Notes: a model not told the origin generated them from the sequence alone. Positions 50,492 through 61,071 are shown, counted from the first letter of the stretch. The stretch: DNA of 64,000 nucleotides from Sulfitobacter sp. HNIBRBA3233 (GCF_040149665.1 NZ_JBEFLP010000001.1:1426001-1490000), one strand, 5' to 3'. Numbers and translations: made by a program.

Positions 50492-51931
50492 ATGAAAATC
50501 GACAGATTCCTGAAAGCAGCCCTGCTTGGGCTGACTCTGAGTGTATCCTCGCTTGCGATGACCGCTCCTACCATTGCACAGGCAGATGCATTGCGCGTTG
50601 TCAAAAGCGGAACCAGTACCCGTTTGTCTGTGCCTCTCAACCGTGCAGTCGTGGTCGAAAGCGACACACCCTTCGCAGAGCTGAGCATCGCCAATCCCGG
50701 CATCGCCGATCTTTCATCGCTCTCGGATCGCACGATCTACGTTCTGGGCAAGTCGCCCGGGATCACGACCCTGACGCTCTTCGATGGAGCCGGTCGGTTG
50801 ATCACCAACGTGGAAGTGCAGGTCATCCCTGATCTTTCCGAATTCAAGGAACGTCTGCGGCAGATCCTGCCCGGTGAACGGATCGACGTGCGGTCGGCCA
50901 ATGACGGTATCGTGCTGTCGGGCATCGTTTCGTCCTCGCAAAAACTGCAACGCGCATTGGATCTGGCGCAGCGTTACGCGCCCGACCGCGTGTCGAACCT
51001 GATGAGCGTCGGCGGCATCCAGCAGGTCATGCTGAAGGTACGCTTTGCCGAAATGCAGCGTTCGGTTTCGAAATCGCTCAGCTCCTCTCTCGCCCTCGGC
51101 GGCGGGATCGGCAGTGATGTCGGTGTGCGCGGCGGCACCGGAACCCTGGCAACCTCCGGCGGATCGACCGGCGCGCTCGCGGGCACCCTGCCCGCCGCAA
51201 ACACGAACACCGGCGCCGTTCTGTTCGGCTTCAATGCCGGATCGACGCAGGTCGGCATCCTTCTGGAAGCCCTTGAAAGCAAAGGCGTTGTCCGTTTCCT
51301 CGCGGAACCGAACCTGACCGCGCTTTCCGGTCAGGAGGCGAAATTCCTTGCCGGTGGGGAATATCCCATTCCGGTCGCGCAGGACAACAATACGACCTCG
51401 ATCGAGTTCAAACCGTTCGGTGTCGAACTGTCCTTCATCCCCCGTGTCGTGGACAAGGAACTGATAAACCTCGAGCTCAAGGCGGCTGTATCGGCGATTG
51501 ACCCGTCGAACGGGATCACGCTGGACGGCGGTTTCTCCGTCGCGGCCTTCTCGCGCCGTGAAACCTCGACCACCGTCGAGATGCGCGATGGCGAAAGCTT
51601 TGCAATCGCCGGTCTGCTTCAGGACGACTTCAGCGACAACTCTTCGCAGCTGCCATGGATCGGCGATGTGCCGGTACTGGGCGCGCTGTTCCGCAGCGCC
51701 GACTACCAGCGCAGCCAGACCGAGCTGGTAATCATCATCAGTGCGCACCTTGTGACACCCGTCCGCGGCGAAGCGCTGGCCCTGCCCACCGACCGGATCA
51801 AGCCACCGACCGAAAAGGATCTTTTCCTCTACGGCCGGACCGCAGCCGGAACCCGCACCCCCCAGAAGGGCGCCGCGGGCGAGGTTGCCAAGCAGGACTT
51901 TACCGGCTCTTATGGCTATGTATTGGATTGA
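50492..51931 (+). CDS. cpaC: Tad pilus secretin CpaC (RcpA)
   Basis: A 479-residue outer-membrane secretin through which the Flp pilus exits. Signal peptide MKIDRFLKAALLGLTLSVSSLAM with cleavage near IAQADA. The N-terminal domain (about 35-105) has VESDTPFAELSIANPGIADLSSLSDRTIYVLGKSPG, then a BON-like domain. The secretin domain (about 250-450) has LRFLAEPNLTALSGQEAKFLAGGEYPIPV-type motif and ends WIGDVPVLGALFRSADYQRSQTELVIIISAHLV. The ATG at 50492 is chosen because it begins the signal peptide; an upstream GTG is rejected. Confidence 0.93.
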   Translation: MKIDRFLKAALLGLTLSVSSLAMTAPTIAQADALRVVKSGTSTRLSVPLNRAVVVESDTPFAELSIANPGIADLSSLSDRTIYVLGKSPGITTLTLFDGAGRLITNVEVQVIPDLSEFKERLRQILPGERIDVRSANDGIVLSGIVSSSQKLQRALDLAQRYAPDRVSNLMSVGGIQQVMLKVRFAEMQRSVSKSLSSSLALGGGIGSDVGVRGGTGTLATSGGSTGALAGTLPAANTNTGAVLFGFNAGSTQVGILLEALESKGVVRFLAEPNLTALSGQEAKFLAGGEYPIPVAQDNNTTSIEFKPFGVELSFIPRVVDKELINLELKAAVSAIDPSNGITLDGGFSVAAFSRRETSTTVEMRDGESFAIAGLLQDDFSDNSSQLPWIGDVPVLGALFRSADYQRSQTELVIIISAHLVTPVRGEALALPTDRIKPPTEKDLFLYGRTAAGTRTPQKGAAGEVAKQDFTGSYGYVLD

Positions 51932-51935
51932 CGAC

Positions 51936-52616
51936 ATGCAAAGAGCACTTGCCAGAACATTCGGAGCCTTCGGCCTGACCACCGCCCTGCTTGGACTGGC
52001 AGCATGCGGCACCTCGAACGATCCCGTCTATACCCAGTTCCATCAAGAAGCGGGACTGCTGCTGGACACGGGCGGCTTCGGAAACGCGACGCTCAACAAC
52101 AAGCTCGTCATGACCGGAGAGCGCCAGTACACCTTCGATCTCGCGCAACGCTTTGCCGCCGAAGTCGACAGTACCGTGAACTTCGCGTTCAACTCCGCCG
52201 CAATCGGCCCCGAAGCGCAGGTCATCCTGCGGCGTCAGGCGGGCTGGATCAAACAATTCCCCGAAGTACGCTTCAAGGTGTATGGCCACACCGACATGGT
52301 AGGATCGGATGCCTACAACAAGCGGCTTGGCCTTCAGCGGGCGCAGGCAGTCGTGGGCTATCTCGTGGGAATGGGCATCAGCCGCAACCGTCTTGAAGCG
52401 GTCGTTTCCTTCGGAGAAACACAGCCGCTGGTCGTAACGCAAGGACGCGAGCGCAGGAACCGCAGAACCGTGACCGAGGTCAGCGGTTTCGTGCAGCGCC
52501 ACCCCACCGTTCTGGACGGCAAGTACGCGCAGATCATCTACCGCGATTATGTTCAGAGCGCGGTACCGGCATCGACACTGTCTACTGCCGAAGTCGGATC
52601 TGTCACCGAAAACTAA
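51936..52616 (+). CDS. OmpA-domain lipoprotein of the Tad cluster
   Basis: A 226-residue lipoprotein. The signal ends LLGLAACGTSND with the lipobox Cys. The C-terminal domain (about 75-190) is OmpA-like, VNFAFNSAAIGPEAQVILRRQAGWI, VRFKVYGHTDMVGSDAYNKRLGLQRAQAVVGYLV and RRNRRTVTEV, which binds peptidoglycan. In Caulobacter this position is held by CpaD, a secretin pilot lipoprotein; here an OmpA-type protein is found, as in other Rhodobacterales. It starts 4 bp after the cpaC stop. Confidence 0.85.
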   Translation: MQRALARTFGAFGLTTALLGLAACGTSNDPVYTQFHQEAGLLLDTGGFGNATLNNKLVMTGERQYTFDLAQRFAAEVDSTVNFAFNSAAIGPEAQVILRRQAGWIKQFPEVRFKVYGHTDMVGSDAYNKRLGLQRAQAVVGYLVGMGISRNRLEAVVSFGETQPLVVTQGRERRNRRTVTEVSGFVQRHPTVLDGKYAQIIYRDYVQSAVPASTLSTAEVGSVTEN

Positions 52617-52642
52617 ACCGCTGAAAAACAGTTACATCTTTC

Positions 52643-52671
52643 AAAAAGCCGCGATTCGTTCGCGGCTTTTT
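52643..52671. terminator. Bidirectional-looking intrinsic terminator before cpaE
   Basis: AAAAAGCCGCG (52643-52653) and CGCGGCTTTTT (52661-52671) form an 11-bp stem with a 7-nt loop and A/T flanks. It lies 27 bp after the OmpA-like gene and splits the Tad cluster in two. The rest of the 300-bp gap to cpaE (52672-52916) holds no supported gene and should contain the cpaE promoter. Confidence 0.85.
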
Positions 52672-52916
52672 CATTGTTTCCGGGCGCCCTGCCCGCTCTG
52701 ACCAATCCTGCGTTTTTGCCGCCATCGTTTCACCAAATCCAACAATGGAAGCATTTCGGCCCAAATCTCGCCCCAAAGCACTGCGATATATTCCCCAACG
52801 AAAAAGCTCTGTCCGGACAAATATGCCGGCAGGGGGTGGACTTGATCGGGTCACCCGGAACGCCGTGAAACGGCTACGACCCGCAGATGACGCCCTTTGG
52901 TAGAAGGATTTAGGCT

Positions 52917-54152
52917 ATGAGCAGCACACTGCCACAACCCGAACAGGCGGCCATTCTGGCCTGTACTGTCTGTCGAGATGTCCAGAACTTCGATCTGTTG
53001 ATTGAGGATATGGAAGCCACCCTCGGTGAAAGCTGGGGCGATCTGGGATTTGCCGAAGCTCTTGCCTTCTTCGGACAGCCCGAAGCCGACGGTATGGAAT
53101 TCATCGCGCTGGCGATGGATGACGCAGACGAAGACAATTTGCCCCTGATGAGCGAGATCATCACACAGGCCAAGAAACGCGACATCAAGGTGATTCTGAT
53201 CGCCGAGGATGTGACCCCGAGCGCGCTGCATTCGCTCCTGCGTCAGGGCGCGGACGAATTTGTCCCCTACCCCCTGCCCGAAGGCGAGTTGGCCCGCGCG
53301 ATCGAACGCATCCGCACGCCCGATCCGGTTCCGGTGGCCGCCCATGACGGCCCTCACCTGAAGGCGGGCAACCAGCGCGATGGCGCGGTCATCGTCGTGC
53401 ACGGTCTCGCCGGCGGGACCGGAGCCACGACCCTGGCCGTCAACCTTGCGTGGGAACTGGCAACGGTAAGCAAGACAGACAGCCCCTCGGTCTGCATTCT
53501 GGATTTCGATCTGCAATACGGATCGGTTTCGACCTTCCTTGATCTGCCCCGCCGCGAAGTCGTCTATGAAATGCTGTCGGACACGGAAGCGATGGACGAA
53601 GAGATTTTCGGACAGGCGCTGGTGACCTTCGAAGACAAGCTGCATGTCCTGACCGCGCCGACCGAAATGCTGCCGCTCGATCTGGTCAGTTCCGACGACA
53701 TCATGCGCGTGCTCGATATGGCGCGGAACCAGTTCGATTACGTTATCGTCGATATGCCATCGACGCTGGTGCAGTGGTCCGAAACGGTCCTGTCATCGGC
53801 GCATATCTATTTCGCCACCTTCGAACTCGACATGCGATCGGCGCAGAACGCGCTGCGCTTCAAACGCGCGCTCCAGTCCGAGGAGCTGCCGATCGAAAAG
53901 CTGCGCTATGTGCTCAATCGTGCTCCGAAGTTCACCGATCTGAGCGCCAAGAGCCGCGTGAAGCGGATGGCCGAAAGCCTTGATATTTCGATCGATCTGC
54001 AACTGCCCGACGGCGGCAAACCGATCACGCAGGCCAATGACCACGGATTGCCGCTGGCTTCTTCCGCCGCGAAAAGCCCGCTGCGCCGCGAAATCGCCAA
54101 ACTGGCAGCCTCAATCCACACCCTCAAAGACGACAAGGCCGCTGCGGCCTGA
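52917..54152 (+). CDS. cpaE: Tad pilus localisation ATPase-like protein CpaE (TadZ)
   Basis: A 411-residue TadZ/CpaE with an N-terminal receiver-like domain (about 10-130) and a MinD/ParA-like domain (about 155-400). It positions the assembly machine in the cell. The nucleotide loop reads GLAGGTGATTLAVNLAWEL (about 161-179): both the signature Lys and the Walker Lys of ParA proteins are Ala here. ICILDFDLQYGSVSTFLDLPRR and VIVDMPSTLVQWSETVLSSA follow. The receiver-like domain lacks an evident phospho-Asp site. GAAGGA precedes the ATG. Confidence 0.9.
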   Translation: MSSTLPQPEQAAILACTVCRDVQNFDLLIEDMEATLGESWGDLGFAEALAFFGQPEADGMEFIALAMDDADEDNLPLMSEIITQAKKRDIKVILIAEDVTPSALHSLLRQGADEFVPYPLPEGELARAIERIRTPDPVPVAAHDGPHLKAGNQRDGAVIVVHGLAGGTGATTLAVNLAWELATVSKTDSPSVCILDFDLQYGSVSTFLDLPRREVVYEMLSDTEAMDEEIFGQALVTFEDKLHVLTAPTEMLPLDLVSSDDIMRVLDMARNQFDYVIVDMPSTLVQWSETVLSSAHIYFATFELDMRSAQNALRFKRALQSEELPIEKLRYVLNRAPKFTDLSAKSRVKRMAESLDISIDLQLPDGGKPITQANDHGLPLASSAAKSPLRREIAKLAASIHTLKDDKAAAA

Positions 54153-54175
54153 TCGTCGAAGGAAAGAGAAACGCG

Positions 54176-55609
<1,434 letters not shown>

Positions 55610-55657
55610 GGACATGACCTTTTCGCCCTACCGCTCCGCTACTCGAGGATCTGAAAA

Positions 55658-56620
55658 ATGAGTGCAGAACCAATTATCTATGGCCTGATCTTCGTCGGCG
55701 TTCTGGTGCTGGTCGAAGGCCTGTATCTTGTCGCCTTCGGCAAGTCGATCAGCCTCAACAGCCGCGTCAACCGCCGCCTCGAGATGCTCGAAAAGGGCCA
55801 GCGCCGCGAAGAAGTGCTGGATAAGCTGCGCAAGGAAATGCGCCAGCACATGAACGCGCGGACGATCCCGCTCTATTCGCTTTTGTCGGACAAGGCGCAG
55901 AAGGCGGCCATCGCCTTCACGCCAAAGCAGCTGATACTGGTGATGGCGGGGCTTTCGGTCGTGATCTTCATGGGCCTGACCATCGGCACAGCCACCGAAG
56001 CGCCGGTGCGGATTGTCATGTCGGTCGGCATGGGCATCGGCGCGGTGTTCTTCTGGATCTCGATGAAGGCCAACAAGCGGATGTCGATGATCGAAGAACA
56101 GCTTCCCGATGCGGTCGAACTGATGGTGCGGTCGCTGCGCGTGGGGCACCCGTTCTCGAACGCGATCTCGATCGTGTCGAAGGAAATCCAGGATCCGCTG
56201 GCATCCGAATTCGGGGTGATCGCGGACGAAAGCGCCTATGGCCGCGACGTGGGCGAAGCGTTGAAGGATATGGCCGAACGGCTGGACATGCAGGATTTGC
56301 GCTTTCTCGCGGTGGCTGTGACCATCCAGCAGCAATCGGGTGGTAACCTCGCGGAAATCCTCGCCGGTCTGGCCAAGGTGATCCGCGCACGCTTTCGCCT
56401 GTTCCGCCGCGTCAAGGCGATCACGGCCGAAGCGAAATGGTCGGGCAAGTTCCTCTCCGGGTTCCCCGTGATGGCGCTGATCGTGATCAATATCGGTGAT
56501 CCGCACTACTATGACGAGGTAAAGGATACCCCCTACTTCATCCCCGCCTGTTTCTTCGTGGGCATCTTCCTGGCGCTGAACCTGTTCGTGATGCGCATGC
56601 TTACAAATATCAAAGTCTGA
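55658..56620 (+). CDS. tadB: Tad inner-membrane platform protein TadB
   Basis: A 320-residue platform protein. N-terminal TM IYGLIFVGVLVLVEGLYLVAF, then about three more TM segments. The T2SSF domain (about 145-270) contains DAVELMVRSLRVGHPFSNAISIV and LAVAVTIQQQSGGNLAEILAGLAKVIRARFRLFRRVKAITAEA. It sits in the inner membrane with TadC beneath the secretin. GAGG precedes the ATG. Confidence 0.93.
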   Translation: MSAEPIIYGLIFVGVLVLVEGLYLVAFGKSISLNSRVNRRLEMLEKGQRREEVLDKLRKEMRQHMNARTIPLYSLLSDKAQKAAIAFTPKQLILVMAGLSVVIFMGLTIGTATEAPVRIVMSVGMGIGAVFFWISMKANKRMSMIEEQLPDAVELMVRSLRVGHPFSNAISIVSKEIQDPLASEFGVIADESAYGRDVGEALKDMAERLDMQDLRFLAVAVTIQQQSGGNLAEILAGLAKVIRARFRLFRRVKAITAEAKWSGKFLSGFPVMALIVINIGDPHYYDEVKDTPYFIPACFFVGIFLALNLFVMRMLTNIKV

Positions 56621-56632
56621 GAGGCACCGACC

Positions 56633-57616
56633 ATGTTTGAGGCCATCAACCAACAGATCTCCGGCGTTCTCGGCCCTTTCGGGATGATCATCATCCTTGG
56701 TGTGCTCGGCGTCGTGATGGTTCTGATCACCGTCGCCTTGATGTTGAACCAGCCCGAAGACCCGCTGGAAAAGCTCAAGCGCGACGCGAAAGCACCGCGG
56801 GGCGGCAAGGACGGCGCACAGGCCAAGCTGCGCCAGAAAGACGGCAACGCCCAGCTCGAAAAGTTTTCGACGTTCCTTGAGCCGAAAGACACCCAGGAGC
56901 TGAGCCAGAAACAGCTTGAGCTGCGTCAGGCCGGATACCAAAGCCGCGATGCCGTGCGGATCTTCTATTTCGCGCAAATGGCGCTTGGCATTCTCGGCCT
57001 GATCATCGGTGTCGTCTATACCAACGTCATCAACGAAGTAGAAATGAGCACGCAAAAGACCATCATGTGGACCCTCGGGCCCGGCGCGATCGGTTACTGG
57101 CTGCCCAAATACTGGATCGCGCGGCGGGTCGCGGCGCGCAAGGAAGAGATCGAACAGGGCTTTCCCGATGCTCTGGATATGATGCTCGTTTGCGTCGAGG
57201 CCGGTCAATCGCTCGACCAGTGTATCAACCGCGTCGCCAAGGAACTGCGCGCCTCCTACGCCGCGCTGTCGGACGAATTCGAGGTCGTGAGCCAAGAGAT
57301 GAAGGCCGGTAAGGACAAGGTGACTGTCCTCAACGACATGGGCACACGCTGCGGCGTGCAGGATGTGTCATCCTTCGTGACCGTGCTGATCCAGTCGGCG
57401 GCCTTCGGTACGTCCATCGCCGACGCTCTGCGGGTCTACGCCGCGGAAATGCGCGACAAGCGCGTGATGCGCGCCGAAGAAGCCGCAAACAAGTTGCCAA
57501 CCAAGATGACACTTGCCACTATGATGCTGACGGTGCCGCCACTGCTGGTCATCCTTGTGGGTCCATCGGCAATGGGTATCGCGAAACTGGGTGAAATGAG
57601 CGGACCAGGACAATAA
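56633..57616 (+). CDS. tadC: Tad inner-membrane platform protein TadC
   Basis: A 327-residue partner of TadB. N-terminal TM FGMIIILGVLGVVMVLITVALML, central charged region, further TMs (QMALGILGLIIGVVYT). The T2SSF domain contains FPDALDMMLVCVEAGQSLDQCINRVAKEL and FVTVLIQSAAFGTSIADALRVYAAEMRDKRVMRAEEAANKLPTKM. It is 12 bp after tadB; its stop overlaps the next gene (TAATG). Confidence 0.93.
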   Translation: MFEAINQQISGVLGPFGMIIILGVLGVVMVLITVALMLNQPEDPLEKLKRDAKAPRGGKDGAQAKLRQKDGNAQLEKFSTFLEPKDTQELSQKQLELRQAGYQSRDAVRIFYFAQMALGILGLIIGVVYTNVINEVEMSTQKTIMWTLGPGAIGYWLPKYWIARRVAARKEEIEQGFPDALDMMLVCVEAGQSLDQCINRVAKELRASYAALSDEFEVVSQEMKAGKDKVTVLNDMGTRCGVQDVSSFVTVLIQSAAFGTSIADALRVYAAEMRDKRVMRAEEAANKLPTKMTLATMMLTVPPLLVILVGPSAMGIAKLGEMSGPGQ

Positions 57617-58209
57617 TGCAAGCAATGGCGAGACGCGGCACATGCCGCAGTCTCCTCCTAATTCTGACCCTCGGTCTGGCCGCCTGTTCATCGGGCGGCC
57701 TTGGTCCGTTCGGCAGGGGCGCACCCAGCACGCTGGATGCCCCCGGCGTGGATCGCCGCGCGACGGGTGCCGACAATCTCGAGGTCGGCCACCGTCTGGT
57801 GGCGGCAGGCGAATACGAACTGGCGATCAAATCATTCAACCGTGCGGCCCTCGATCGGGGCCGTATCGACGCCGAAATCCTGTCCGGTCTCGGCACGGCG
57901 AACCTTGGGCTCGGGCGTCTGGGACAAGCCGAGCTTTTGCTGCGCCGGGCGCTGGAGCGCGACGACAGCCAGCCCGAAATCTGGAACAATCTCGGCGTGG
58001 TCCTGATGGAACGTGGCAAAAATGCCGATGCCACCCAGATATTCCGCAAGGCTTTCGCCCTCGATAATGGCGAAAGTGTCTCAATTCGTGACAATCTTCG
58101 ATTGGCACTCGAAAAAACAGAAAACTCTGGTACTGTTTTACCGGATGACCAAGACTATAAACTGGTTCGCCGTGGATCCGCTGACTTCGTGATCCGGTCG
58201 ACGCTCTGA
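57616..58209 (+). CDS. tadD: TPR lipoprotein TadD, copy 1
   Basis: A 197-residue lipoprotein (lipobox TLGLAACSSG) with at least two TPR repeats (about 60-160, HRLVAAGEYELAIKSFNRAAL..., GTANLGLGRLGQAELLLRRALE..., AWNNLGVVLMERGKNADATQIF-like). TadD proteins pilot the secretin or other envelope parts. It overlaps tadC by one base. A second TPR lipoprotein follows. Confidence 0.85.
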   Translation: MQAMARRGTCRSLLLILTLGLAACSSGGLGPFGRGAPSTLDAPGVDRRATGADNLEVGHRLVAAGEYELAIKSFNRAALDRGRIDAEILSGLGTANLGLGRLGQAELLLRRALERDDSQPEIWNNLGVVLMERGKNADATQIFRKAFALDNGESVSIRDNLRLALEKTENSGTVLPDDQDYKLVRRGSADFVIRSTL

Positions 58210-58279
58210 CCTAAAAATAGGCAGGGCATCACAAGGCCAAGGCGCACCTTATGAGGCAGAAGCAGTAGGGGACGCAAGC

Positions 58280-59128
58280 ATGCGCCATTTTTCCGTGTTG
58301 AGCACCGTTTTCGCCGGCGCCCTTTTGTTGGGTGCCTGTTCCGAGAAAAGCGCAGACGAGACCGTCGAACGCGCCTTCAAGGATGTGAATGCCATCGACG
58401 AGGCGAACCTCGGCGATGTGATGTTGACGGTCGGTGACCCGAACGAGGCGGTCATCTACTTCCAGCGGACCCTTCAGGACAACGCCGACAACATCGACAA
58501 CCATCGCGGTCTGGCCCAGTCCCTCGTCCGCGCGCGCCGCTACGACGAAGCAGTGGTCGCATGGGACCGCGCGCTGACGGTCACAGGTGCAGGCGACAGT
58601 GACCGCGTCGAACTGGCCGATGCCCTGATCCGGTCGGGCAACTGGGACCGCGCCGAAAAGACCCTTTCGTCGATCCCGCCCACCCACGAGACATTCGCGC
58701 GCTACCGCCTCGAGGCGATCGTCGCCGACAGCAAACAACAGTGGAAGAAGGCCGACAGTTTCTACGAAACCGCCGTGGGGCTGACGACAAAACCCGCACC
58801 GGTTCTGAACAACTGGGGGTATTCCAAACTGACACGCGGCGACTACAAGGACGCCGAGCGTCTGTTCACGCAGGCCGTAACGCAGGACAACGGCCTCTTC
58901 ACGGCCAAGAACAACCTCGTTCTCGCGCGCGGCGCGCAGCGTAACTATGCGCTGCCTGTCGTGCCCATGGACCAGACCGAGCGCGCGCAGCTTCTGCACA
59001 CGCTTGCCCTCTCCGCGATCAAGCAAGGCGATGTGGAAACCGGCAAGGGGCTTCTGCGCGACGCCATCGAAACCCATCCCCAGCACTTCGAGGCTGCGTC
59101 GAGATCGCTCTCTGCCCTAGAGGGTTGA
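58280..59128 (+). CDS. TPR lipoprotein, TadD-like copy 2
   Basis: A 282-residue lipoprotein (signal MRHFSVLSTVFAGALLLGACSEK) with four or more TPR repeats spanning about 45-275, such as NEAVIYFQRTLQDNADNIDNHRGLAQSL, NNWGYSKLTRGDYKDAERLFTQAV and HTLALSAIKQGDVETGKGLL. Together with copy 1 it could act as pilotin or scaffold. It is 70 bp after copy 1 and 2 bp before the prepilin peptidase. Confidence 0.85.
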   Translation: MRHFSVLSTVFAGALLLGACSEKSADETVERAFKDVNAIDEANLGDVMLTVGDPNEAVIYFQRTLQDNADNIDNHRGLAQSLVRARRYDEAVVAWDRALTVTGAGDSDRVELADALIRSGNWDRAEKTLSSIPPTHETFARYRLEAIVADSKQQWKKADSFYETAVGLTTKPAPVLNNWGYSKLTRGDYKDAERLFTQAVTQDNGLFTAKNNLVLARGAQRNYALPVVPMDQTERAQLLHTLALSAIKQGDVETGKGLLRDAIETHPQHFEAASRSLSALEG

Positions 59129-59130
59129 CC

Positions 59131-59625
59131 ATGTCGCTGACCGTTACCGAGGCGCTGTGGTTCTTTCCGTTCGTCCTGCCGATCTGCCTCTACGTGGCCT
59201 ATACCGACATGTCGCGGATGAAGATCACGAACGGTGCCAACCTGTTGCTCACCGCGGTGTTCCTCGTCGTGGGGCTGGCCGCCCTGCCCTTCGATCTCTA
59301 CCTGTGGCGCTTGGTCAGCCTCGTGGTGGTGCTGATCGTGGGCTTCGTGCTGAACATGGCCGGTGCGATGGGCGCCGGGGACAGCAAGTTCGCCGCCGCC
59401 GCCGCACCGTTCATCGCCGTGGGCGACCTCAGGATGCTGATGTGGCTCTTCACCGCAGCGCTTCTCGCGGCGGTCGTCACCCACCGGGGCATCCGGCTGA
59501 CCCCCTTGCGCCGTCTGGCCCCGCACTGGACGTCCTGGGAGCAGGGAAAGAAATTCCCGATGGGACTGGCGCTCGGCGCAACCCTCGCGATCTACCTTGG
59601 TCTGGGACTTTTCTACGGCGCCTGA
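59131..59625 (+). CDS. cpaA: Prepilin peptidase CpaA (TadV)
   Basis: A 164-residue A24B aspartic peptidase with about five or six TMs. The two catalytic aspartates are in VAYTDMSRMKITN and GAMGAGDSKFAAA (GxGD). It lacks the N-methylation domain of larger prepilin peptidases. It cleaves the Flp prepilins at 48776 and 49099, and possibly TadE/F-type pseudopilins, none of which is in the window. ATG 59131 is preferred over an upstream TTG. Confidence 0.92.
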   Translation: MSLTVTEALWFFPFVLPICLYVAYTDMSRMKITNGANLLLTAVFLVVGLAALPFDLYLWRLVSLVVVLIVGFVLNMAGAMGAGDSKFAAAAAPFIAVGDLRMLMWLFTAALLAAVVTHRGIRLTPLRRLAPHWTSWEQGKKFPMGLALGATLAIYLGLGLFYGA

Positions 59626-59686
59626 AAATCGCCATTTTCCTATCGTAGCAGTCTGGGAATACCCCATTCGAGCAGAGGGAAAACAA

Positions 59687-60994
59687 ATGAACGCCCCGAC
59701 AACAGCCGTCATCGCGCCACCGCCCCCCAAGACGCTGCAGGAGATGCGCCTGCCGATCGTGATGATGCGCGACATCCTCCTCAAGACAATTTTCCGCCAG
59801 AACGTCGATATGGTGAGCGAACTCAGCAAGGCGATCTGCCTGCCAATCCCGGTCACGCAGGAGTTGGTGGACATGTGCCGCACCCAGCGCCTGCTCGAGG
59901 CAACGGGAACACTCAGCGCCGAAAAGGGCGGCGAGATGGGCTATCAGCTGACCGACAGCGGCAAGGCGCGCGCCATGGATGCGCTGGCGCAGTCGGAATA
60001 TTTCGGCCCGATGCCGGTGCCGCTGTCGGTCTACCGCGAGCAGGTCAAACGCCAGTCGGTGCGCAACATGCAGATCACCCGTGCCCAGCTGACAGGGGCG
60101 ATGGGCCATCTGGTCCTGCCCGATGATCTTCTCGACAATCTCGGCCCCGCTGTCTCCGCCGGACGCTCGATCCTGATGTACGGCCCGCCCGGCAACGGCA
60201 AATCCTCCATCTCCAACGGCATCCGCGATGCCCTCGGCGATCAGGTCTACGTGCCTCGCGCCATCGAATACGCCAGCCAGGTGATCACCGTCTTCGACCC
60301 CATCGTGCACAACGAGGTTGCGCAGGCCGAGCAGGATCCCACGTCCCTGCGGCGGGTGACCCGTTTTGACGCCCGTTATGTCTGCTGCGAACGCCCGACG
60401 GTGATTACCGGCGGTGAACTCAGCCTCAACATGCTCGATCTGGTCTATAACCCCACCGCACGCACCTATCAGGCGCCGCTCCAGCTCAAATCCACCGGCG
60501 GGATCTTCATTGTGGACGACCTTGGCCGTCAGGCCGAACCTCCACAGAGCCTCGTCAACCGCTGGATCGTCCCTCTGGAAGAATCCAAGGACATCCTCGC
60601 GCTGCAATCGGGCGAAAAATTCGAGGTCCCCTTCGACACGCTGGTGATCTTCTCGACCAACTTCCATCCCAACGAGATCTTCGATCAGGCCGCCCTGCGC
60701 CGTATCTTCTTCAAGATCAAGATCGACGGCCCCAATCAGGCCAACTTCCTCAAGATCTTCTCGATGGTGGCAAAGAAACGCGGGATGCCGTTGGACGAAG
60801 CGACGCTCATCCATCTTCTGAAGAACAAATATCCCACGATCAACAACACCTACGCCAACTACCAGCCGATCTTCCTGATCGACCAGATGATCGCGATCTG
60901 CGAATTCGAAGGTATCCCCTACCAGATGCGGCCCGACCTTATCGACCGCGCATGGGCCAACATGTTCGTCAAGGACGAGCATATCGTGAAATAA
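59687..60994 (+). CDS. AAA-type ATPase next to the Tad cluster
   Basis: A 435-residue AAA protein. Walker A is MYGPPGNGKSS (about 164-174), Walker B GGIFIVDDLGRQ (about 273-284), sensor 1 LVIFSTNFHPNE (about 318-329). The N-terminal 130 residues (winged-helix-like, YQLTDSGKARAMD) are conserved in Rhodobacterales copies. Similar genes follow tad clusters in this group, but no function is established. GGG-AAAACAA before the ATG gives a fair ribosome-binding site. It starts 61 bp after cpaA and could be part of the same transcript. Confidence 0.82.
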   Translation: MNAPTTAVIAPPPPKTLQEMRLPIVMMRDILLKTIFRQNVDMVSELSKAICLPIPVTQELVDMCRTQRLLEATGTLSAEKGGEMGYQLTDSGKARAMDALAQSEYFGPMPVPLSVYREQVKRQSVRNMQITRAQLTGAMGHLVLPDDLLDNLGPAVSAGRSILMYGPPGNGKSSISNGIRDALGDQVYVPRAIEYASQVITVFDPIVHNEVAQAEQDPTSLRRVTRFDARYVCCERPTVITGGELSLNMLDLVYNPTARTYQAPLQLKSTGGIFIVDDLGRQAEPPQSLVNRWIVPLEESKDILALQSGEKFEVPFDTLVIFSTNFHPNEIFDQAALRRIFFKIKIDGPNQANFLKIFSMVAKKRGMPLDEATLIHLLKNKYPTINNTYANYQPIFLIDQMIAICEFEGIPYQMRPDLIDRAWANMFVKDEHIVK

Positions 60995-61040
60995 CGCACG
61001 CTCCCCGGTCTTCTCTGCTTTGCCAGAAAACTCCGGGGGA

Positions 61041-61071
61041 ATCGCGCTTTGCGCGATGGGGGCTGGCCCCC
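61041..61071. repeat. Intergenic hairpins before the helicase gene
   Basis: ATCGCGC (61041-61047) pairs with GCGCGAT (61051-61057) around TTT; directly after, GGGGGCTGGCCCCC forms a second small palindrome. No T-run follows. Confidence 0.35.
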
